A stretch of 64,000 nucleotides of DNA, taken from Klebsiella quasipneumoniae subsp. quasipneumoniae. GTDB lineage: Bacteria > Pseudomonadota > Gammaproteobacteria > Enterobacterales > Enterobacteriaceae. This document shows positions 11,607 through 21,759 of this stretch, piece by piece. The notes beneath the pieces are model-generated. The model saw only the letters and a list, made by a program, of their open reading frames with translations, did not search any database and was not told the origin of the DNA. A program made the position numbers and the translations under genes. The stretch covers positions 5,208,001 to 5,272,000 of the forward strand of contig NZ_CP084876.1 of the NCBI RefSeq assembly GCF_020525925.1. Direction: 5' to 3'. The stretch's first letter is position 1, and every line of letters begins with the position of its first letter.

Positions 11607-12509
11607 CTAACGCTCAAAAAAGCCCTGCTGCGCCGCCGGCACCACAGAACTGGGATCCTGATGGATAATGACATCGGAACCCGGGAAACGGCGCAGAATC
11701 GCCTGCTCCACCTGGTCTGCAATCACGTGGGCTTGCACCAGCGGGAGGTTATCTTCCATTTCCAAATGAATCTGAATAAAGCGGGTCGGCCCTGACTGCC
11801 GCGTTCGTAGATCGTGCGCCCCGCGGATGCCGGGCCATGCGGTCACGATGGTGATAATGTCCTGACGCTCCTCGTCAGGCAAAGCGCGGTCGAGTAACGA
11901 CTGAACCGCCTCATAGCCCATCCGCAGCGCGCTATATAAAATATAGATGCCAATTCCTAAGGCAAACAACGCATCGGCGCGATGCCAACCGTACCAGGAG
12001 AGGCCCAGCGCCACCAGAATGGCGCCGTTCATCATAACATCAGACTGATAATGAAGCATATCCGCCCGCACCGCCTGGCTTTGGGTTTTTCGCACCACCC
12101 AGCGCTGGAAGGTCACCAGCGCCAGCGTGCTGAACAGGGCAATCAACGTGACGACAACCCCGACGCCGGCGGCCTGTAGCGGCTCCGGACGCACCAGGTG
12201 CTGAATACCGGTAAGAAACAGAAACAGCGCCGAGCCGGAGATAAACATGCTTTGCGCCAGCGCCGCCAGCGACTCCGCTTTGCCGTGGCCAAAGGTATGT
12301 TCTTCATCAGCAGGCTGCAGCGAATAGCGCACCACCAGCAGGTTGGTCAGCGAGGCGGCAATATCCACCAGCGAATCCACCAGCGCGGCCAGAATACTGA
12401 CTGAACCGGTATACCACCACGCAAAAATTTTGATCAAAAGTAACGCGGAGGCCATCGCCGTCGCTGCGATAGCGGCGCGGCTGACCAACCGGCCATAAGA
12501 TTGATTCAT
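11607..12509 (-). CDS. fieF: Ferrous-iron/zinc efflux transporter FieF (YiiP)
   Basis: Cation diffusion facilitator exchanging Zn2+/Fe2+ for protons at the inner membrane. 300 residues from ATG 12509, beginning [20 protein letters not shown]; longer in-frame extensions upstream are not family-like. The transport-site Asp pair is in A-L-V-D-S-L-V-D at about 42-49 and the partner H/D pair in H-Y-Q-S-D near 153-157. The C-terminal cytoplasmic metal domain (residues about 210-300) keeps His residues in D-V-I-I-H-Q-D. It lies between pfkA and cpxP as in E. coli. Confidence 0.96.
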   Translation of the reverse strand: MNQSYGRLVSRAAIAATAMASALLLIKIFAWWYTGSVSILAALVDSLVDIAASLTNLLVVRYSLQPADEEHTFGHGKAESLAALAQSMFISGSALFLFLTGIQHLVRPEPLQAAGVGVVVTLIALFSTLALVTFQRWVVRKTQSQAVRADMLHYQSDVMMNGAILVALGLSWYGWHRADALFALGIGIYILYSALRMGYEAVQSLLDRALPDEERQDIITIVTAWPGIRGAHDLRTRQSGPTRFIQIHLEMEDNLPLVQAHVIADQVEQAILRRFPGSDVIIHQDPSSVVPAAQQGFFER

Positions 12510-12600
12510 ATAGGCTCCTTCTCCTGCACTGCGCTTAGTATAACCTGAACTGGTGACGCTCACGGGACAGGCGAAGAAGTTGATTTGCCGAAAAAAGGGC

Positions 12601-12659
12601 AAAAAAAACCCCCACATCATGTGGGGGAAGACAGGGATGGTGTCTATGGCAAGGAAAAC
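12601..12659 (-). ncRNA. cpxQ: CpxQ small RNA from the cpxP 3' UTR
   Basis: The cpxP 3' UTR on the minus strand keeps the E. coli CpxQ sequence: CCTTGCCATAGACACCATCC followed by CTGTCTTCCCCC, a stem CCCCCACAT/ATGTGGGGG (12609-12617 with 12619-12627) and eight T residues. CpxQ is cut from cpxP mRNA by RNase E and, with Hfq, represses envelope-protein mRNAs. The exact 5' end is inferred by comparison with E. coli. The stem also terminates cpxP. Confidence 0.85.
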
Positions 12660-12667
12660 AGGGTTTG

Positions 12668-13171
12668 TTACTGGGGTTGCAGGGTGTTGCTACTACTCGA
12701 AAGCATCATCGCTGAGCCTTTCTGCGTCCTTGCAACCTCACGCAACTGATCCATACGTTGCTGGTGCTTAGCATTTAAAACCGCTTGCTGCTCTGGCGTA
12801 AGCAGGTGGTACATCTGGTTGCGGACCTTAGCCATCTCGACCTGGCGAGCAACCTGTTCCTGCGCCATCTTTTCTGCCTGAGCGCGCACAGCGTTTTCAT
12901 CAAAATTTTCTGCGGTGACAAGGCGATGCATTGTCTCCATTTCGCTAACATTAACGGGGAGCCTGTCGTGGCGTGCCCGTTGCATAAGATCCCGTAACTG
13001 CTGACGTTGCTGCTCGGTTAAACTTATGCCGTCAAACATATGGCTCTGGCTACCGCGCTGTCCCCCTTCGTCTCCGGGGAGCCAGTTAACGCTGGTAACG
13101 ACTTCAGCGGCCTGGCTATATGCACTTAGCGCCAGCGTTGAGGCCATGACGGCAGCGATAACATTGCGCAT
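12668..13171 (-). CDS. cpxP: Periplasmic Cpx inhibitor/chaperone CpxP
   Basis: Periplasmic adaptor that damps CpxA signalling and helps DegP degrade misfolded pilins. 167 residues from ATG 13171 (GTG at 13174 would add one residue). A signal peptide ends near A-Q-A-A, residue about 21. Two L-T-x-x-Q repeats of the Spy/CpxP fold are present: [10 protein letters not shown] near 49-58 and L-L-T-P-E-Q-Q-A near 124-131. It is divergent from cpxRA with a CpxR box between, and its 3' UTR encodes CpxQ. Confidence 0.96.
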   Translation of the reverse strand: MRNVIAAVMASTLALSAYSQAAEVVTSVNWLPGDEGGQRGSQSHMFDGISLTEQQRQQLRDLMQRARHDRLPVNVSEMETMHRLVTAENFDENAVRAQAEKMAQEQVARQVEMAKVRNQMYHLLTPEQQAVLNAKHQQRMDQLREVARTQKGSAMMLSSSSNTLQPQ

Positions 13172-13250
13172 CACATACTCCCAAAACGTTTGTGTCGCGA
13201 TTCAACGAGAGACAGTCTACGATTCAGGCTGCAAACATGCGTCAGGGGGT

Positions 13251-13265
13251 GTAAAACAACGTAAA
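13251..13265. promoter_or_regulatory. CpxR-binding box between cpxP and cpxR
   Basis: GTAAA-ACAAC-GTAAA is an exact match to the CpxR consensus GTAAA-N5-GTAAA. It lies 80 bp upstream of the cpxP start and 56 bp upstream of cpxR, so it can activate cpxP and mediate autoregulation of cpxRA. Confidence 0.93.
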
Positions 13266-13320
13266 GTCATGGATTAGCGGGCCTTGATGACGTAATTTCT
13301 GCCTCGGAGGTATTTAAACA

Positions 13321-14019
13321 ATGAATAAAATCCTGTTAGTTGATGATGACCGGGAGCTCACCTCCCTGTTAAAAGAGCTGCTCGATATGGAAGGTTTTAA
13401 CGTGCTGGTGGCCCATGATGGGGAACAGGCGCTGGCCCTTCTGGACGACAGCATTGATTTATTGCTGCTCGACGTAATGATGCCGAAGAAAAACGGTATC
13501 GATACGCTTAAAGAGCTGCGTCAGACACACCAGACTCCGGTTATCATGCTAACAGCGCGCGGGAGCGAGCTGGATCGCGTTCTCGGCCTCGAGCTGGGCG
13601 CAGATGACTATTTGCCTAAGCCGTTCAACGATCGCGAACTGGTGGCGCGTATACGCGCGATTCTGCGCCGTTCCCACTGGAGCGAACAGCAGCAGACGAC
13701 CGAAGCCGGCTCGCCGACCCTGGAAGTGGATGCCTTAAGCCTCAATCCGGGCCGTCAGGAAGCCAATTTCGATGGCCAGACGCTGGAGCTCACCGGCACC
13801 GAGTTCACCCTGCTCTATCTGTTAGCGCAGCATCTCGGCCAGGTGGTGTCACGCGAACATTTAAGCCAGGAAGTGTTAGGCAAGCGCCTGACGCCGTTCG
13901 ACCGCGCCATCGATATGCATATTTCCAACCTGCGGCGTAAGCTGCCGGAGCGCAAAGATGGCCATCCGTGGTTTAAAACGCTGCGTGGCCGCGGGTATCT
14001 GATGGTTTCCGCTTCATGA
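13321..14019 (+). CDS. cpxR: Envelope-stress response regulator CpxR
   Basis: OmpR-family regulator, 232 residues. The receiver domain has the acidic pair D-D-D near 8-10, the phospho-acceptor Asp51 in L-L-L-L-D-V-M-M-P, and Lys in Y-L-P-K-P-F near 99-104. The C-terminal winged helix (about 133-230) has the recognition region in T-P-F-D-R-A-I-D-M-H-I-S-N-L-R. ATG 13321 follows a CGGAGG ribosome site. Overlaps cpxA by four bases (ATGA), implying translational coupling. Confidence 0.98.
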   Translation: MNKILLVDDDRELTSLLKELLDMEGFNVLVAHDGEQALALLDDSIDLLLLDVMMPKKNGIDTLKELRQTHQTPVIMLTARGSELDRVLGLELGADDYLPKPFNDRELVARIRAILRRSHWSEQQQTTEAGSPTLEVDALSLNPGRQEANFDGQTLELTGTEFTLLYLLAQHLGQVVSREHLSQEVLGKRLTPFDRAIDMHISNLRRKLPERKDGHPWFKTLRGRGYLMVSAS

Positions 14020-15389
14020 TTGGAAGTTTGACTGCACGCATCTTCGCCATCTTCTGGCTCACGCTGGCGCTGGTGTTGATGCTGGTGCTGATGCTGCCCA
14101 AACTGGACTCTCGGCAGATGACCGAGCTGCTGGAAAGCGAGCAGCGTCAAGGCATCATGATCGAGCAGCACGTCGAGGCCGAGCTGGCCAACGATCCGCC
14201 AAACGACCTGATGTGGTGGCGTCGTCTGTTTCGCGCCATCGATAAATGGGCGCCTCCGGGTCAGCGCCTGCTGTTGGTCACCAGCGAAGGCCGCGTGATC
14301 GGCGCAGAACGCAACGAGATGCAGATCATTCGCAACTTTATCGGCCAGGCCGATAACGCCGATCATCCGCAGAAAAAACGCTATGGCCGCCTGGAAATGG
14401 TGGGCCCGTTCTCCGTCAGGGATGGGGAGGATAACTATCAGCTGTATCTGATCCGTCCCGCCAGCACCTCACAATCCGACTTTATCAACCTGCTGTTTGA
14501 CCGGCCGCTGCTGCTGCTGATCGTCACAATGCTGGTTAGCGCCCCGCTGCTGCTGTGGCTGGCGTGGAGCCTGGCGAAACCGGCGCGTAAGCTGAAAAAT
14601 GCCGCTGACGAGGTCGCCCAGGGCAACCTGCGGCAGCATCCGGAGCTGGAAGCCGGACCGCAGGAGTTTTTAGCCGCTGGCGCCAGCTTTAACCAGATGG
14701 TGACGGCCCTGGAGCGGATGATGACCAGCCAGCAACGGCTGCTGTCCGATATCTCGCACGAGCTGCGCACGCCGCTCACGCGCCTGCAGCTGGGCACCGC
14801 CCTGCTGCGCCGCCGCAGCGGTGAGAGCAAAGAGCTGGAGCGTATCGAAACTGAAGCGCACCGGCTGGACAGCATGATCAACGACCTGCTGGTGATGTCG
14901 CGCAATCAGGCGAAAAACGCCCTGGTGAGCGAGACGGTTAAAGCCAATCAGCTGTGGGGCGAAGTGCTGGACAACGCGGCGTTTGAAGCCGAGCAGATGG
15001 GTAAATCGTTCACCGTTGAGTATCCGCCGGGTCCGTGGCCGCTGTACGGTAACCCCAATGCGCTGGAAAGCGCGCTGGAGAATATCGTCCGCAACGCCCT
15101 GCGCTACTCGCACACGAAGATTTCCGTCAGCTTCTCAGTGGATAAAGACGGGATTACGGTTAACGTCGATGACGACGGCCCGGGAGTCAGCCCGGAGGAT
15201 CGCGAGCAGATTTTCCGGCCATTCTACCGGACCGACGAGGCGCGCGACCGCGAGTCCGGCGGCACCGGCCTGGGGCTGGCGATTGTCGAAACCGCTATTC
15301 AGCAGCACCGTGGCTGGGTGAAGGCCGACGACAGCCCGCTGGGCGGTCTGCGCTTAACCCTCTGGCTGCCGCTGTATAAACGGACCTGA
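14016..15389 (+). CDS. cpxA: Envelope-stress sensor histidine kinase CpxA
   Basis: Inner-membrane kinase/phosphatase partner of CpxR. 457 residues: a first membrane segment at about 8-29, a periplasmic sensor of about 135 residues, a second segment at about 165-184, a HAMP domain, the H-box S-D-I-S-H-E-L-R-T-P-L with phospho-His near 248, and the ATPase domain with N-box E-N-I-V-R-N-A-L near 352-359 and G-boxes D-D-D-G-P-G-V and G-T-G-L-G-L. The ATGA overlap with cpxR sets the start. Confidence 0.97.
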   Translation: MIGSLTARIFAIFWLTLALVLMLVLMLPKLDSRQMTELLESEQRQGIMIEQHVEAELANDPPNDLMWWRRLFRAIDKWAPPGQRLLLVTSEGRVIGAERNEMQIIRNFIGQADNADHPQKKRYGRLEMVGPFSVRDGEDNYQLYLIRPASTSQSDFINLLFDRPLLLLIVTMLVSAPLLLWLAWSLAKPARKLKNAADEVAQGNLRQHPELEAGPQEFLAAGASFNQMVTALERMMTSQQRLLSDISHELRTPLTRLQLGTALLRRRSGESKELERIETEAHRLDSMINDLLVMSRNQAKNALVSETVKANQLWGEVLDNAAFEAEQMGKSFTVEYPPGPWPLYGNPNALESALENIVRNALRYSHTKISVSFSVDKDGITVNVDDDGPGVSPEDREQIFRPFYRTDEARDRESGGTGLGLAIVETAIQQHRGWVKADDSPLGGLRLTLWLPLYKRT

Positions 15390-15439
15390 CGCTGACCCGG
15401 CCTGCGTTGCGCCGGGTTACCGCCAGGAACGGTCAGGTC

Positions 15440-15471
15440 GCCCGGGTAAGGCGCTTGCGCCGCTACCCGGG
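15440..15471. repeat. REP-like palindromic repeat
   Basis: GCCCGGGTAAGGCGC and a matching arm ending GCTACCCGGG form an imperfect GC-rich hairpin after cpxA. The same core recurs at 23028-23056, 23068-23101 and 28771-28803 in this window. It may also end or stabilise the cpxRA transcript; there is no T run. Confidence 0.75.
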
Positions 15472-15502
15472 AGACGCTGCGGAAAGCGCCAATATGGGGG
15501 AA

Positions 15503-16177
15503 TTATTTCCCCCACAATCGCCGTGAATTATCCTCGATCTTGCCGCTTAAACGGCGCTTCTGCATGGTTCGACTCCAGCTTACCGACAGGCCCGCTGCCG
15601 ACAATAAGCGGTGGTACTGATCGTCATCAAACGGCATCTGCCAGGCAATCGCCCCGGCCTCATGGACGCTGACATCGCTCAGGCGAGAGACCAGTTCGAG
15701 CGGCGCATCGCTGGAGACTTGCCCCCCGGCGATCACCCGGTACAACCAGCCGGTCTTCCCGCTGTTTTGCATCAGCTGCGCCATATCACCGATCGCAAAA
15801 TGAAAGTTGAGCTTGAAGCACGGAGAGCGCGGCTGGGTGACCTGGATCAGCGCCTCGCCCCAGCGAAAGATATCGCCAATGTAGACGTTTTGTTCGGTGA
15901 GGCCGGTGGTGGAGAGGTTTTCGCCGAACGCCGGGGCGCAGAACCGATCGGCCTGCTGGGGAAATTCACGGATCCAGTCGGCATAGTGTTCGCGCGGATA
16001 GTGACACAGCGCGCGGTCCGGCCCGCCGTGTATTTTCTTCTCTGCCTGCTCATCCCCTTCGAGACCGAGATCGCCGAGCTGCAACTCGCCGTCAACCTGG
16101 ATTTTGCCGATCGCGCTGGGACGACTGCCCGTGTAGTCCCTGATTTTGCCGACAAAGACATTCACCGGATAATGCAT
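15503..16177 (-). CDS. yiiM: MOSC-domain protein YiiM, 6-hydroxylaminopurine resistance
   Basis: 224-residue molybdenum-cofactor protein that in E. coli takes part in reduction of N-hydroxylated bases such as 6-N-hydroxylaminopurine. The MOSC fold shows in G-D-E-Q-A-E-K-K-I-H-G-G-P-D-R-A near 40-56, F-G-E-N-L-S-T-T-G near 84-92, and the cofactor cysteine in P-R-S-P-C-F-K near 115-121. Start ATG 16177. It lies downstream of sodA with a terminator between, so it probably has its own promoter or low read-through. Confidence 0.93.
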   Translation of the reverse strand: MHYPVNVFVGKIRDYTGSRPSAIGKIQVDGELQLGDLGLEGDEQAEKKIHGGPDRALCHYPREHYADWIREFPQQADRFCAPAFGENLSTTGLTEQNVYIGDIFRWGEALIQVTQPRSPCFKLNFHFAIGDMAQLMQNSGKTGWLYRVIAGGQVSSDAPLELVSRLSDVSVHEAGAIAWQMPFDDDQYHRLLSAAGLSVSWSRTMQKRRLSGKIEDNSRRLWGK

Positions 16178-16201
16178 GTCTGCTCTCCTTGCTACCGATA
16201 T

Positions 16202-16227
16202 AAAAAAAGCGAGCCATCAGACTCGCT
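16202..16227 (-). terminator. Rho-independent terminator of sodA
   Basis: On the minus strand AGCGAG (16222-16227) pairs with CTCGCT (16208-16213) and the transcript then runs into seven T residues (complement of 16202-16208). It sits 23 bases past the sodA stop. Confidence 0.82.
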
Positions 16228-16249
16228 TCTCTCTTAGCACATTGCAACC

Positions 16250-16870
16250 TTATTTTTTGGCGGCAAAACGCGCTGCAGCTTCGTCCCAGTTCACCACGTC
16301 CCAGAAGGCTTTGATGTAGTCCGGGCGACGGTTCTGGAATTTCAGGTAGTAAGCGTGTTCCCACACGTCCAGACCCAGGATTGGGAAGCCGGAAGCGCCG
16401 GAAATGGCTTCGCCCATCAGCGGGGAATCCTGGTTTGCGGTGGAGACAACGGCCAGTTTGTCACCTTTCAGGACCAGCCACGCCCAGCCGGAACCGAAAC
16501 GGGTCGCAGCGGCTTTTTCGAATTCCGCTTTGAAGTTGTCCACAGAGCCGAAATCGCGCTCGATAGCCGCTTTCAGGTCGCCCTGCAGGGTGGTACCGGT
16601 TTTCAGGCCTTTCCAGAACAGGCTGTGGTTCGCGTGGCCGCCGGCGTTGTTACGCAGTACGGTTTTTTTGTCAGCCGGCAGCTGATCCAGCTTGGTGATC
16701 AGCTCTTCAGCGGACAGGTTAGCGAACTCCGGCAGGCTTTCCAGCGCGGCGTTGGCATTGTTCACGTAGGTCTGATGGTGTTTGGTGTGATGGATCTCCA
16801 TCGTCTGCTTGTCGAAGTGCGGTTCCAGAGCATCGTAAGCGTACGGCAGGGATGGCAGGGTATAGCTCAT
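16250..16870 (-). CDS. sodA: Superoxide dismutase [Mn]
   Basis: Cytoplasmic Mn-dependent enzyme converting superoxide to hydrogen peroxide and oxygen. 206 residues from ATG 16870; longer in-frame starts fall in the leader. The four metal ligands are visible: His in M-E-I-H-H-T (about 27), His in N-H-S-L-F-W (about 82), and Asp/His in L-D-V-W-E-H-A-Y-Y (about 168 and 172). The 289-bp upstream region contains a Fur-like box. Confidence 0.98.
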   Translation of the reverse strand: MSYTLPSLPYAYDALEPHFDKQTMEIHHTKHHQTYVNNANAALESLPEFANLSAEELITKLDQLPADKKTVLRNNAGGHANHSLFWKGLKTGTTLQGDLKAAIERDFGSVDNFKAEFEKAAATRFGSGWAWLVLKGDKLAVVSTANQDSPLMGEAISGASGFPILGLDVWEHAYYLKFQNRRPDYIKAFWDVVNWDEAAARFAAKK

Positions 16871-16946
16871 AATCATCTCCATTATTGTCGAGCGGCTCAA
16901 GTGTTAACGCCGCGTAAGCAGTTTGTCCATTATAGTTAATTAAATG

Positions 16947-16970
16947 GTATTGAAAATGCTTATCAATGCC
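16947..16970. promoter_or_regulatory. Probable Fur box in the sodA promoter region
   Basis: The A/T-rich core TTGAAAATGCTTATCAATG resembles the 19-bp Fur consensus GATAATGATAATCATTATC. Its position about 85 bp upstream of the sodA start agrees with the known Fur repression of sodA in E. coli. SoxS, ArcA and FNR sites are also known there but I could not place them with confidence. Confidence 0.6.
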
Positions 16971-17159
16971 GTATTTTTCATATGGATATAACCAGAAGAA
17001 ATACCCGTCGTTTTGTGATGTAGAACAACTAATTAAGCCCATGGTTGCCAGAGTTCGCCATCCTGTGGCAACGTCCTGAAGGCGGCCAAAGCGGCTAATT
17101 TTTACACTCATCGCATCGGAAGCCGCCGTCTCCGATAAAAAAAGATGAGGATAAAATCA

Positions 17160-18194
17160 ATGAACCACGCGATTACGATGGGTATTTTTTGGCATTTGAT
17201 AGGGGCCGCCAGTGCCGCCTGTTTCTATGCCCCGTTCAAGAAAGTAAAACACTGGTCGTGGGAAACCATGTGGTCGGTCGGGGGGATCGTCTCCTGGCTG
17301 ATCCTGCCCTGGGCCATCAGCGCCACCCTGTTACCCGATTTCTGGGCCTACTACCGCTCCTTTAACGCCTCCACGCTGCTGCCGGTCTTTCTGTTCGGCG
17401 CCATGTGGGGCATCGGTAATATCAACTATGGCCTGACCATGCGCTATCTCGGCATGTCGATGGGGATTGGCATCGCCATTGGCATCACGCTGATTGTCGG
17501 TACGCTGATGACGCCGATTATTAACGGTCAGTTTTCGGTGCTGATGCACACCCAGGGCGGTCAAATGACGCTGCTCGGCGTGCTGGTGGCGGTGGTTGGC
17601 GTTGGCATCGTCACCCGCGCGGGTCAGCTGAAAGAGCGCAAAATGGGCATCAAAGCCGAAGAGTTCAATCTGAAGAAAGGGCTTCTGCTGGCGGTGATGT
17701 GCGGTATCTTCTCGGCAGGGATGTCGTTCGCGATGAACGCCGCCAAACCGATGCATGATGCCGCCGCGGCGCTCGGCATCGACCCGTTATATGCGGCGCT
17801 GCCAAGCTACGTGGTGATTATGGGCGGCGGGGCGCTGGTCAACCTTGGCTTCTGCTTTATTCGTCTGGCGAAAGTGAAGAACCTGTCCGTCAAAGCCGAT
17901 TTCTCACTGGCCAAACCGCTCATCATCAGCAACCTGCTGCTTTCCGCCCTCGGCGGCCTGATGTGGTATCTCCAGTTCTTCTTCTATGCCTGGGGCCACG
18001 CCAGCATTCCGGCGCAGTATGACTATATGAGCTGGATGCTGCACATGAGTTTCTACGTACTGTGCGGCGGTCTGGTGGGTCTGGTGCTGAAAGAGTGGAA
18101 CAACGCCGGTCGTCGTCCGGTGAGCGTCCTGAGCCTCGGCTGCGTGGTGATCATCATCGCCGCCAACATCGTCGGTCTGGGAATGGCCAGTTAA
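17160..18194 (+). CDS. rhaT: L-rhamnose-proton symporter
   Basis: Inner-membrane L-rhamnose/H+ symporter of the drug/metabolite-like superfamily, 344 residues with ten hydrophobic segments. ATG 17160 follows a GATGAGGA ribosome site and gives [20 protein letters not shown] as in E. coli RhaT. It is separated from sodA directly (E. coli has kdgT there) and converges with rhaR. This locus also has an ABC rhamnose importer at 24077-28693, so two uptake routes coexist. Confidence 0.97.
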   Translation: MNHAITMGIFWHLIGAASAACFYAPFKKVKHWSWETMWSVGGIVSWLILPWAISATLLPDFWAYYRSFNASTLLPVFLFGAMWGIGNINYGLTMRYLGMSMGIGIAIGITLIVGTLMTPIINGQFSVLMHTQGGQMTLLGVLVAVVGVGIVTRAGQLKERKMGIKAEEFNLKKGLLLAVMCGIFSAGMSFAMNAAKPMHDAAAALGIDPLYAALPSYVVIMGGGALVNLGFCFIRLAKVKNLSVKADFSLAKPLIISNLLLSALGGLMWYLQFFFYAWGHASIPAQYDYMSWMLHMSFYVLCGGLVGLVLKEWNNAGRRPVSVLSLGCVVIIIAANIVGLGMAS

Positions 18195-18226
18195 GCACCG
18201 GATCATCTGCCTGACAAAGACGATCT

Positions 18227-19072
18227 TCAGGCGGCGGCGCGACTGCGCTGCCGCCACTGCCCCGGCGACATGCCGATTTCCCGGCTGAACACCACCGAAA
18301 AGTAGTTACTGTCCTCAAAGCCGCACTGCATGGCGATATCGCCGATTAAGCGCTCGGTATGCTGCAACAGATACTGCGCATGGCAGATCCGTAGCTGGCG
18401 TAAATAGTGATTGATGGTCATGCCGGTTTGCTGGCGAAATTGCTGCCGTAGCGCCCGCTCGCTGCCGCCCTCCTGCTCGCAGAAACGCTCCAGGACAAAG
18501 GGTCGGCTCAGGCTGGCCGCCAGCGCGGCCAGCAGTTTGTCCAACAGCGCTTCGCGCTGCGTTGCCGCCAGATTATCCGTTGCGTAGCGATGGCGCTGGA
18601 GGGTCAGCGCCAGCTGAGCAAACAGCAGCTCGGCCATCGCATTCCCCTGCGCATCGTGCCGGGAACACTCATGCTCAAGCTGGCTAATTACCTGGCGCGC
18701 CTGCGCCATACCGGTGCTGCCCATGCGCCAGTGGGGCTTCCACGGCGTGCCGAAGAGGCCAGGGATCGCCCCCGCCCAGTCGAAATTGAGCTGCAGCCGC
18801 TCCGGGCAATAGATGATGTTCTGCAGAACCAGATCGTTAACGGAAGCATAGGAGTGTTTATCTTCGGCGCGAATATAGAACAGATCGCCACGGGTAATGC
18901 GCCAGGGACGGTCGTTGAGAACGTGCAGCCCGTTGCCCCGCCACACCAGCACCAGCTCGCAGAACTCATGAGTGTGTTCAGCGAAGACGTTTTGCGGGTA
19001 GCGGTCGGCCACCGCCACCGCCTGCGTGGCGGAAGGGAAAAACTCCTCTTTACGTAGAATCAGACCGGCCAC
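18227..19072 (-). CDS. rhaR: AraC-family activator RhaR
   Basis: Rhamnose-responsive activator of rhaSR. 281 residues: a cupin sensor domain with H-T-H-E-F-C-E-L near 34-41, and a C-terminal double helix-turn-helix (about 180-278) ending [19 protein letters not shown]. The start is GTG 19072 with a weak ribosome site; E. coli RhaR aligns to within a few residues of it. Transcribed after rhaS on the minus strand with a 73-bp gap. Confidence 0.95.
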   Translation of the reverse strand: MAGLILRKEEFFPSATQAVAVADRYPQNVFAEHTHEFCELVLVWRGNGLHVLNDRPWRITRGDLFYIRAEDKHSYASVNDLVLQNIIYCPERLQLNFDWAGAIPGLFGTPWKPHWRMGSTGMAQARQVISQLEHECSRHDAQGNAMAELLFAQLALTLQRHRYATDNLAATQREALLDKLLAALAASLSRPFVLERFCEQEGGSERALRQQFRQQTGMTINHYLRQLRICHAQYLLQHTERLIGDIAMQCGFEDSNYFSVVFSREIGMSPGQWRQRSRAAA

Positions 19073-19145
19073 GGCTCACACTCCCAACGCGGATAACGGC
19101 GCATTATTCGCGTTTTTGGTCCGCAATACGTTGACTCCTCTCGCG

Positions 19146-19982
19146 TTACTGAAGAATAGCGTCGCGCCCCTGGCGGATATCGCGCGGCGACCAGGAAAAC
19201 TCGCGGCGAAAAAGCGTCGAAAAGTGGTTACTGTCGCCGAATCCGCAGCGATAGGCGATATCAGTCACGCTTTCATCGCTGTGGCGCAGCAGGTGGCGGG
19301 CTTTCATCAGGCGCACCCGGTTGAGATAGCGCTGCGGCGTCAGGCCGGTCTGCTGCTTCAGCTGGCGGTGTAGAGTACGCAGCGACAGCGAAAACTGCGC
19401 CGCCACCTCCTCCCAGCAGATCTCCTGCGCAAAATGGTCTTCCAGCCAGGCCAGCAGCTGATTCAGCCGCGCATCGTTGTTGGTGGCCTCTTCCGCAAGG
19501 CTGCTTTTCCGCAGCAGCACCAGCAGCTGCATAAACAGGATCTCACGGCTGGCGACGGCATGGGTATCCGTTTCGCTCCCCATGGCCTCCATCTGCGCCA
19601 CGATATGCCGCACCTGCTGCAGGACCGTCTGGTTCACTCGCCAGTGCGACGGGTAGTTGCCCTCCTGCTCCTGGGGCAGCAGCTGGCTGACCCCGGCGAG
19701 AAAACGAAACGCATCCGGCGCGCGATAGAGCACGTTGGTCAGACACAGATTGTCCGTGTGCTCGTAAAGATGCCGGTCGTGATCGCGAATAAAGCAGACC
19801 GATCCGCCGCCAATGGTATAGGGCTGGCCATTGAAGACGTGAATGCCCGTGCCCTGCTCCACGATGACAATTTCATGGAAATCATGGTGATGCTCCGGAA
19901 AGGCCGACTGAGGGAGGCGGGGTTCAATAGCCACCGTCGAGATCCCGGCCTTAAAGAAATCCGTACTGTGCAATATGGTCAT
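19146..19982 (-). CDS. rhaS: AraC-family activator RhaS
   Basis: Activator of rhaBAD and rhaT that binds L-rhamnose. 278 residues from ATG 19982, beginning [13 protein letters not shown]; an in-frame start 12 codons upstream is longer than the family norm. The N-terminal cupin has [10 protein letters not shown] near 32-41. The C-terminal HTH pair includes [10 protein letters not shown] near 200 and [10 protein letters not shown] near 247. First gene of the rhaSR operon, divergent from rhaBAD. Confidence 0.96.
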   Translation of the reverse strand: MTILHSTDFFKAGISTVAIEPRLPQSAFPEHHHDFHEIVIVEQGTGIHVFNGQPYTIGGGSVCFIRDHDRHLYEHTDNLCLTNVLYRAPDAFRFLAGVSQLLPQEQEGNYPSHWRVNQTVLQQVRHIVAQMEAMGSETDTHAVASREILFMQLLVLLRKSSLAEEATNNDARLNQLLAWLEDHFAQEICWEEVAAQFSLSLRTLHRQLKQQTGLTPQRYLNRVRLMKARHLLRHSDESVTDIAYRCGFGDSNHFSTLFRREFSWSPRDIRQGRDAILQ

Positions 19983-20167
19983 GATGCCACCCTCGTAATG
20001 AGAAAAATTATCAGTCACCGGCTGATAGTAATGAAGGGTTGGCTATCCGGCCTTCAATTTTTGACCGCGAAATTCGTAAATCCTGCCGCTTTTTCAAGAA
20101 TCAGCCGGAAAGATGCGGAACTGCGGACCCCATCACATCCTCCTCACCACCGCCCAAAACCGCAATT

Positions 20168-20237
20168 TGTGATTTTCCTCACGGTCACCTTTGCTTTCTT
20201 GCCAGCGGCCAGTTTCGGCTGTCCGTAGCGAGAAGGT
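20168..20237 (+). promoter_or_regulatory. rhaBAD control region: CRP site and paired RhaS half-sites
   Basis: TGTGATTTTCCTCACG at 20168-20183 fits the CRP consensus TGTGA-N6-TCACA with one mismatch. Downstream, ACCTTTGCTTTCTTGCC (20187-20203) and GTCCGTAGCGAGAAGGT (20221-20237) are inverted 17-bp half-sites separated by exactly 17 bp, the layout of the E. coli RhaS operator. The rest of the 310-bp rhaS-rhaB region (19983-20167) should hold the rhaSR promoter; I could not assign RhaR sites there by eye. Confidence 0.82.
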
Positions 20238-20292
20238 GTTAGTCAGCGCCCTTTTTTAGACTGCGGACAATGATTTTAAGAAGGGTCGTTCC

Positions 20293-21759
20293 ATGAGTAT
20301 TCGTCATTGTGTCGCCGTCGATTTAGGCGCCTCCAGCGGGCGGATCATGCTCGCCAGCTATCAGTCCGGGCCGCGCGCCCTGACGCTGCGTGAAATTCAT
20401 CGCTTCACCAACAGCCTGCAGAAGGTGGATGGCTTCGACTGCTGGGATCTCGATAGCCTCGAAGGCGAGATCCGCCGCGGGCTGGAGAAAGTGTGTGAGC
20501 AGGGCATCCTGATCGACAGCATCGGCATCGATACCTGGGGCGTGGATTATGTCCTGCTGGATAAGCAGGGTCAGCGCGTCGGGCTGCCGGTCTCCTATCG
20601 TGACGATCGCACCCAGGGCCTGCTACGTCACGCTGAAGAACAGCTGGGCCGGGCGGAGATCTATCGCCGCAGCGGCATTCAGTTTCTGCCGTTTAACACC
20701 CTTTATCAGCTGCGCGCCCTGGTGGAGCAGCAGCCGGAGCTGGTCAGTCAGGCCGCCCATGCCCTGCTGATCCCCGACTATTTCAGCTTCCGCCTGACCG
20801 GCAATCTGAACTGGGAATATACCAACGCCACCACCACCCAGCTGGTCAACATCCACAGCGATAGCTGGGATGAGACGCTGCTGAACTGGACCGGCGCGCC
20901 GCGCGAATGGTTCGGTGCGCCGACGCATCCCGGCAACGTTATCGGCCACTGGATTTGTCCGCAGGGCAATAACATCCCGGTGGTCGCCGTCGCCAGCCAC
21001 GACACCGCCAGCGCGGTGATCGCCTCCCCGCTGGCCGACCGCCACGCCGCCTATCTCTCCTCCGGGACCTGGTCGCTGATGGGGTTTGAAAGCCTGACCC
21101 CGTACACCTGCGACGCGGCGCTGCAGGCCAATATCACCAACGAAGGCGGGGCCGAAGGCCGCTATCGGGTGCTGAAAAATATTATGGGCCTGTGGCTGCT
21201 GCAGCGGGTGCTAAAAGAGCAAAACGTCAGCGACCTGCAGGGGCTAATCGCGCGCACCGCCGCGCTGCCGGCGTGCCGCTTCATCATTGACTGCAATGAC
21301 GACCGCTTTATCAACCCGGCCAGTATGAGCGCCGAGATCCAGGCCGCCTGCCGCGGATCCGGTCAGCCGGTGCCTGACAGCGACGCCGAACTGGCGCGCT
21401 GCATTTTCGACAGCCTGGCGCTGCTCTACGCCCGGGTGCTTAACGAGCTGGCGGCGCTGCGCGGCCAGCCCTTCAGCCAGCTGCATATCGTCGGCGGCGG
21501 CTGCCAGAACGAACTGCTCAACCAGCTGTGCGCCGACGCCTGCGGGATCGTCGTCGTGGCCGGCCCGACAGAGGCCTCCACCCTCGGCAATATCGGCATC
21601 CAGCTAATGACCCTCGACGAGCTGGCCAGCGTCGATGAGTTTCGTCAGGTGGTGCGCGGCAACGCGTCCCTCACCACCTTTACCCCCAATCCTGATAGTG
21701 AAATTGCCCGTTTCGTGGCGCAGTTTCAGCCACAACAGACCAAGGAGCTTTGCGCATGA
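20293..21759 (+). CDS. rhaB: Rhamnulokinase
   Basis: Phosphorylates L-rhamnulose to L-rhamnulose-1-phosphate. FGGY-family kinase of 488 residues. The N-terminal ATPase motif is [11 protein letters not shown] near 8-18, the catalytic Asp is in the S-H-D-T-A-S-A-V segment near 235-242, and G-G-G-C-Q-N near 402-407 forms part of the second nucleotide lobe. First gene of rhaBAD; ATG 20293 lies 55 bp past the RhaS operator. Overlaps rhaA by four bases (ATGA). Confidence 0.97.
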   Translation: MSIRHCVAVDLGASSGRIMLASYQSGPRALTLREIHRFTNSLQKVDGFDCWDLDSLEGEIRRGLEKVCEQGILIDSIGIDTWGVDYVLLDKQGQRVGLPVSYRDDRTQGLLRHAEEQLGRAEIYRRSGIQFLPFNTLYQLRALVEQQPELVSQAAHALLIPDYFSFRLTGNLNWEYTNATTTQLVNIHSDSWDETLLNWTGAPREWFGAPTHPGNVIGHWICPQGNNIPVVAVASHDTASAVIASPLADRHAAYLSSGTWSLMGFESLTPYTCDAALQANITNEGGAEGRYRVLKNIMGLWLLQRVLKEQNVSDLQGLIARTAALPACRFIIDCNDDRFINPASMSAEIQAACRGSGQPVPDSDAELARCIFDSLALLYARVLNELAALRGQPFSQLHIVGGGCQNELLNQLCADACGIVVVAGPTEASTLGNIGIQLMTLDELASVDEFRQVVRGNASLTTFTPNPDSEIARFVAQFQPQQTKELCA

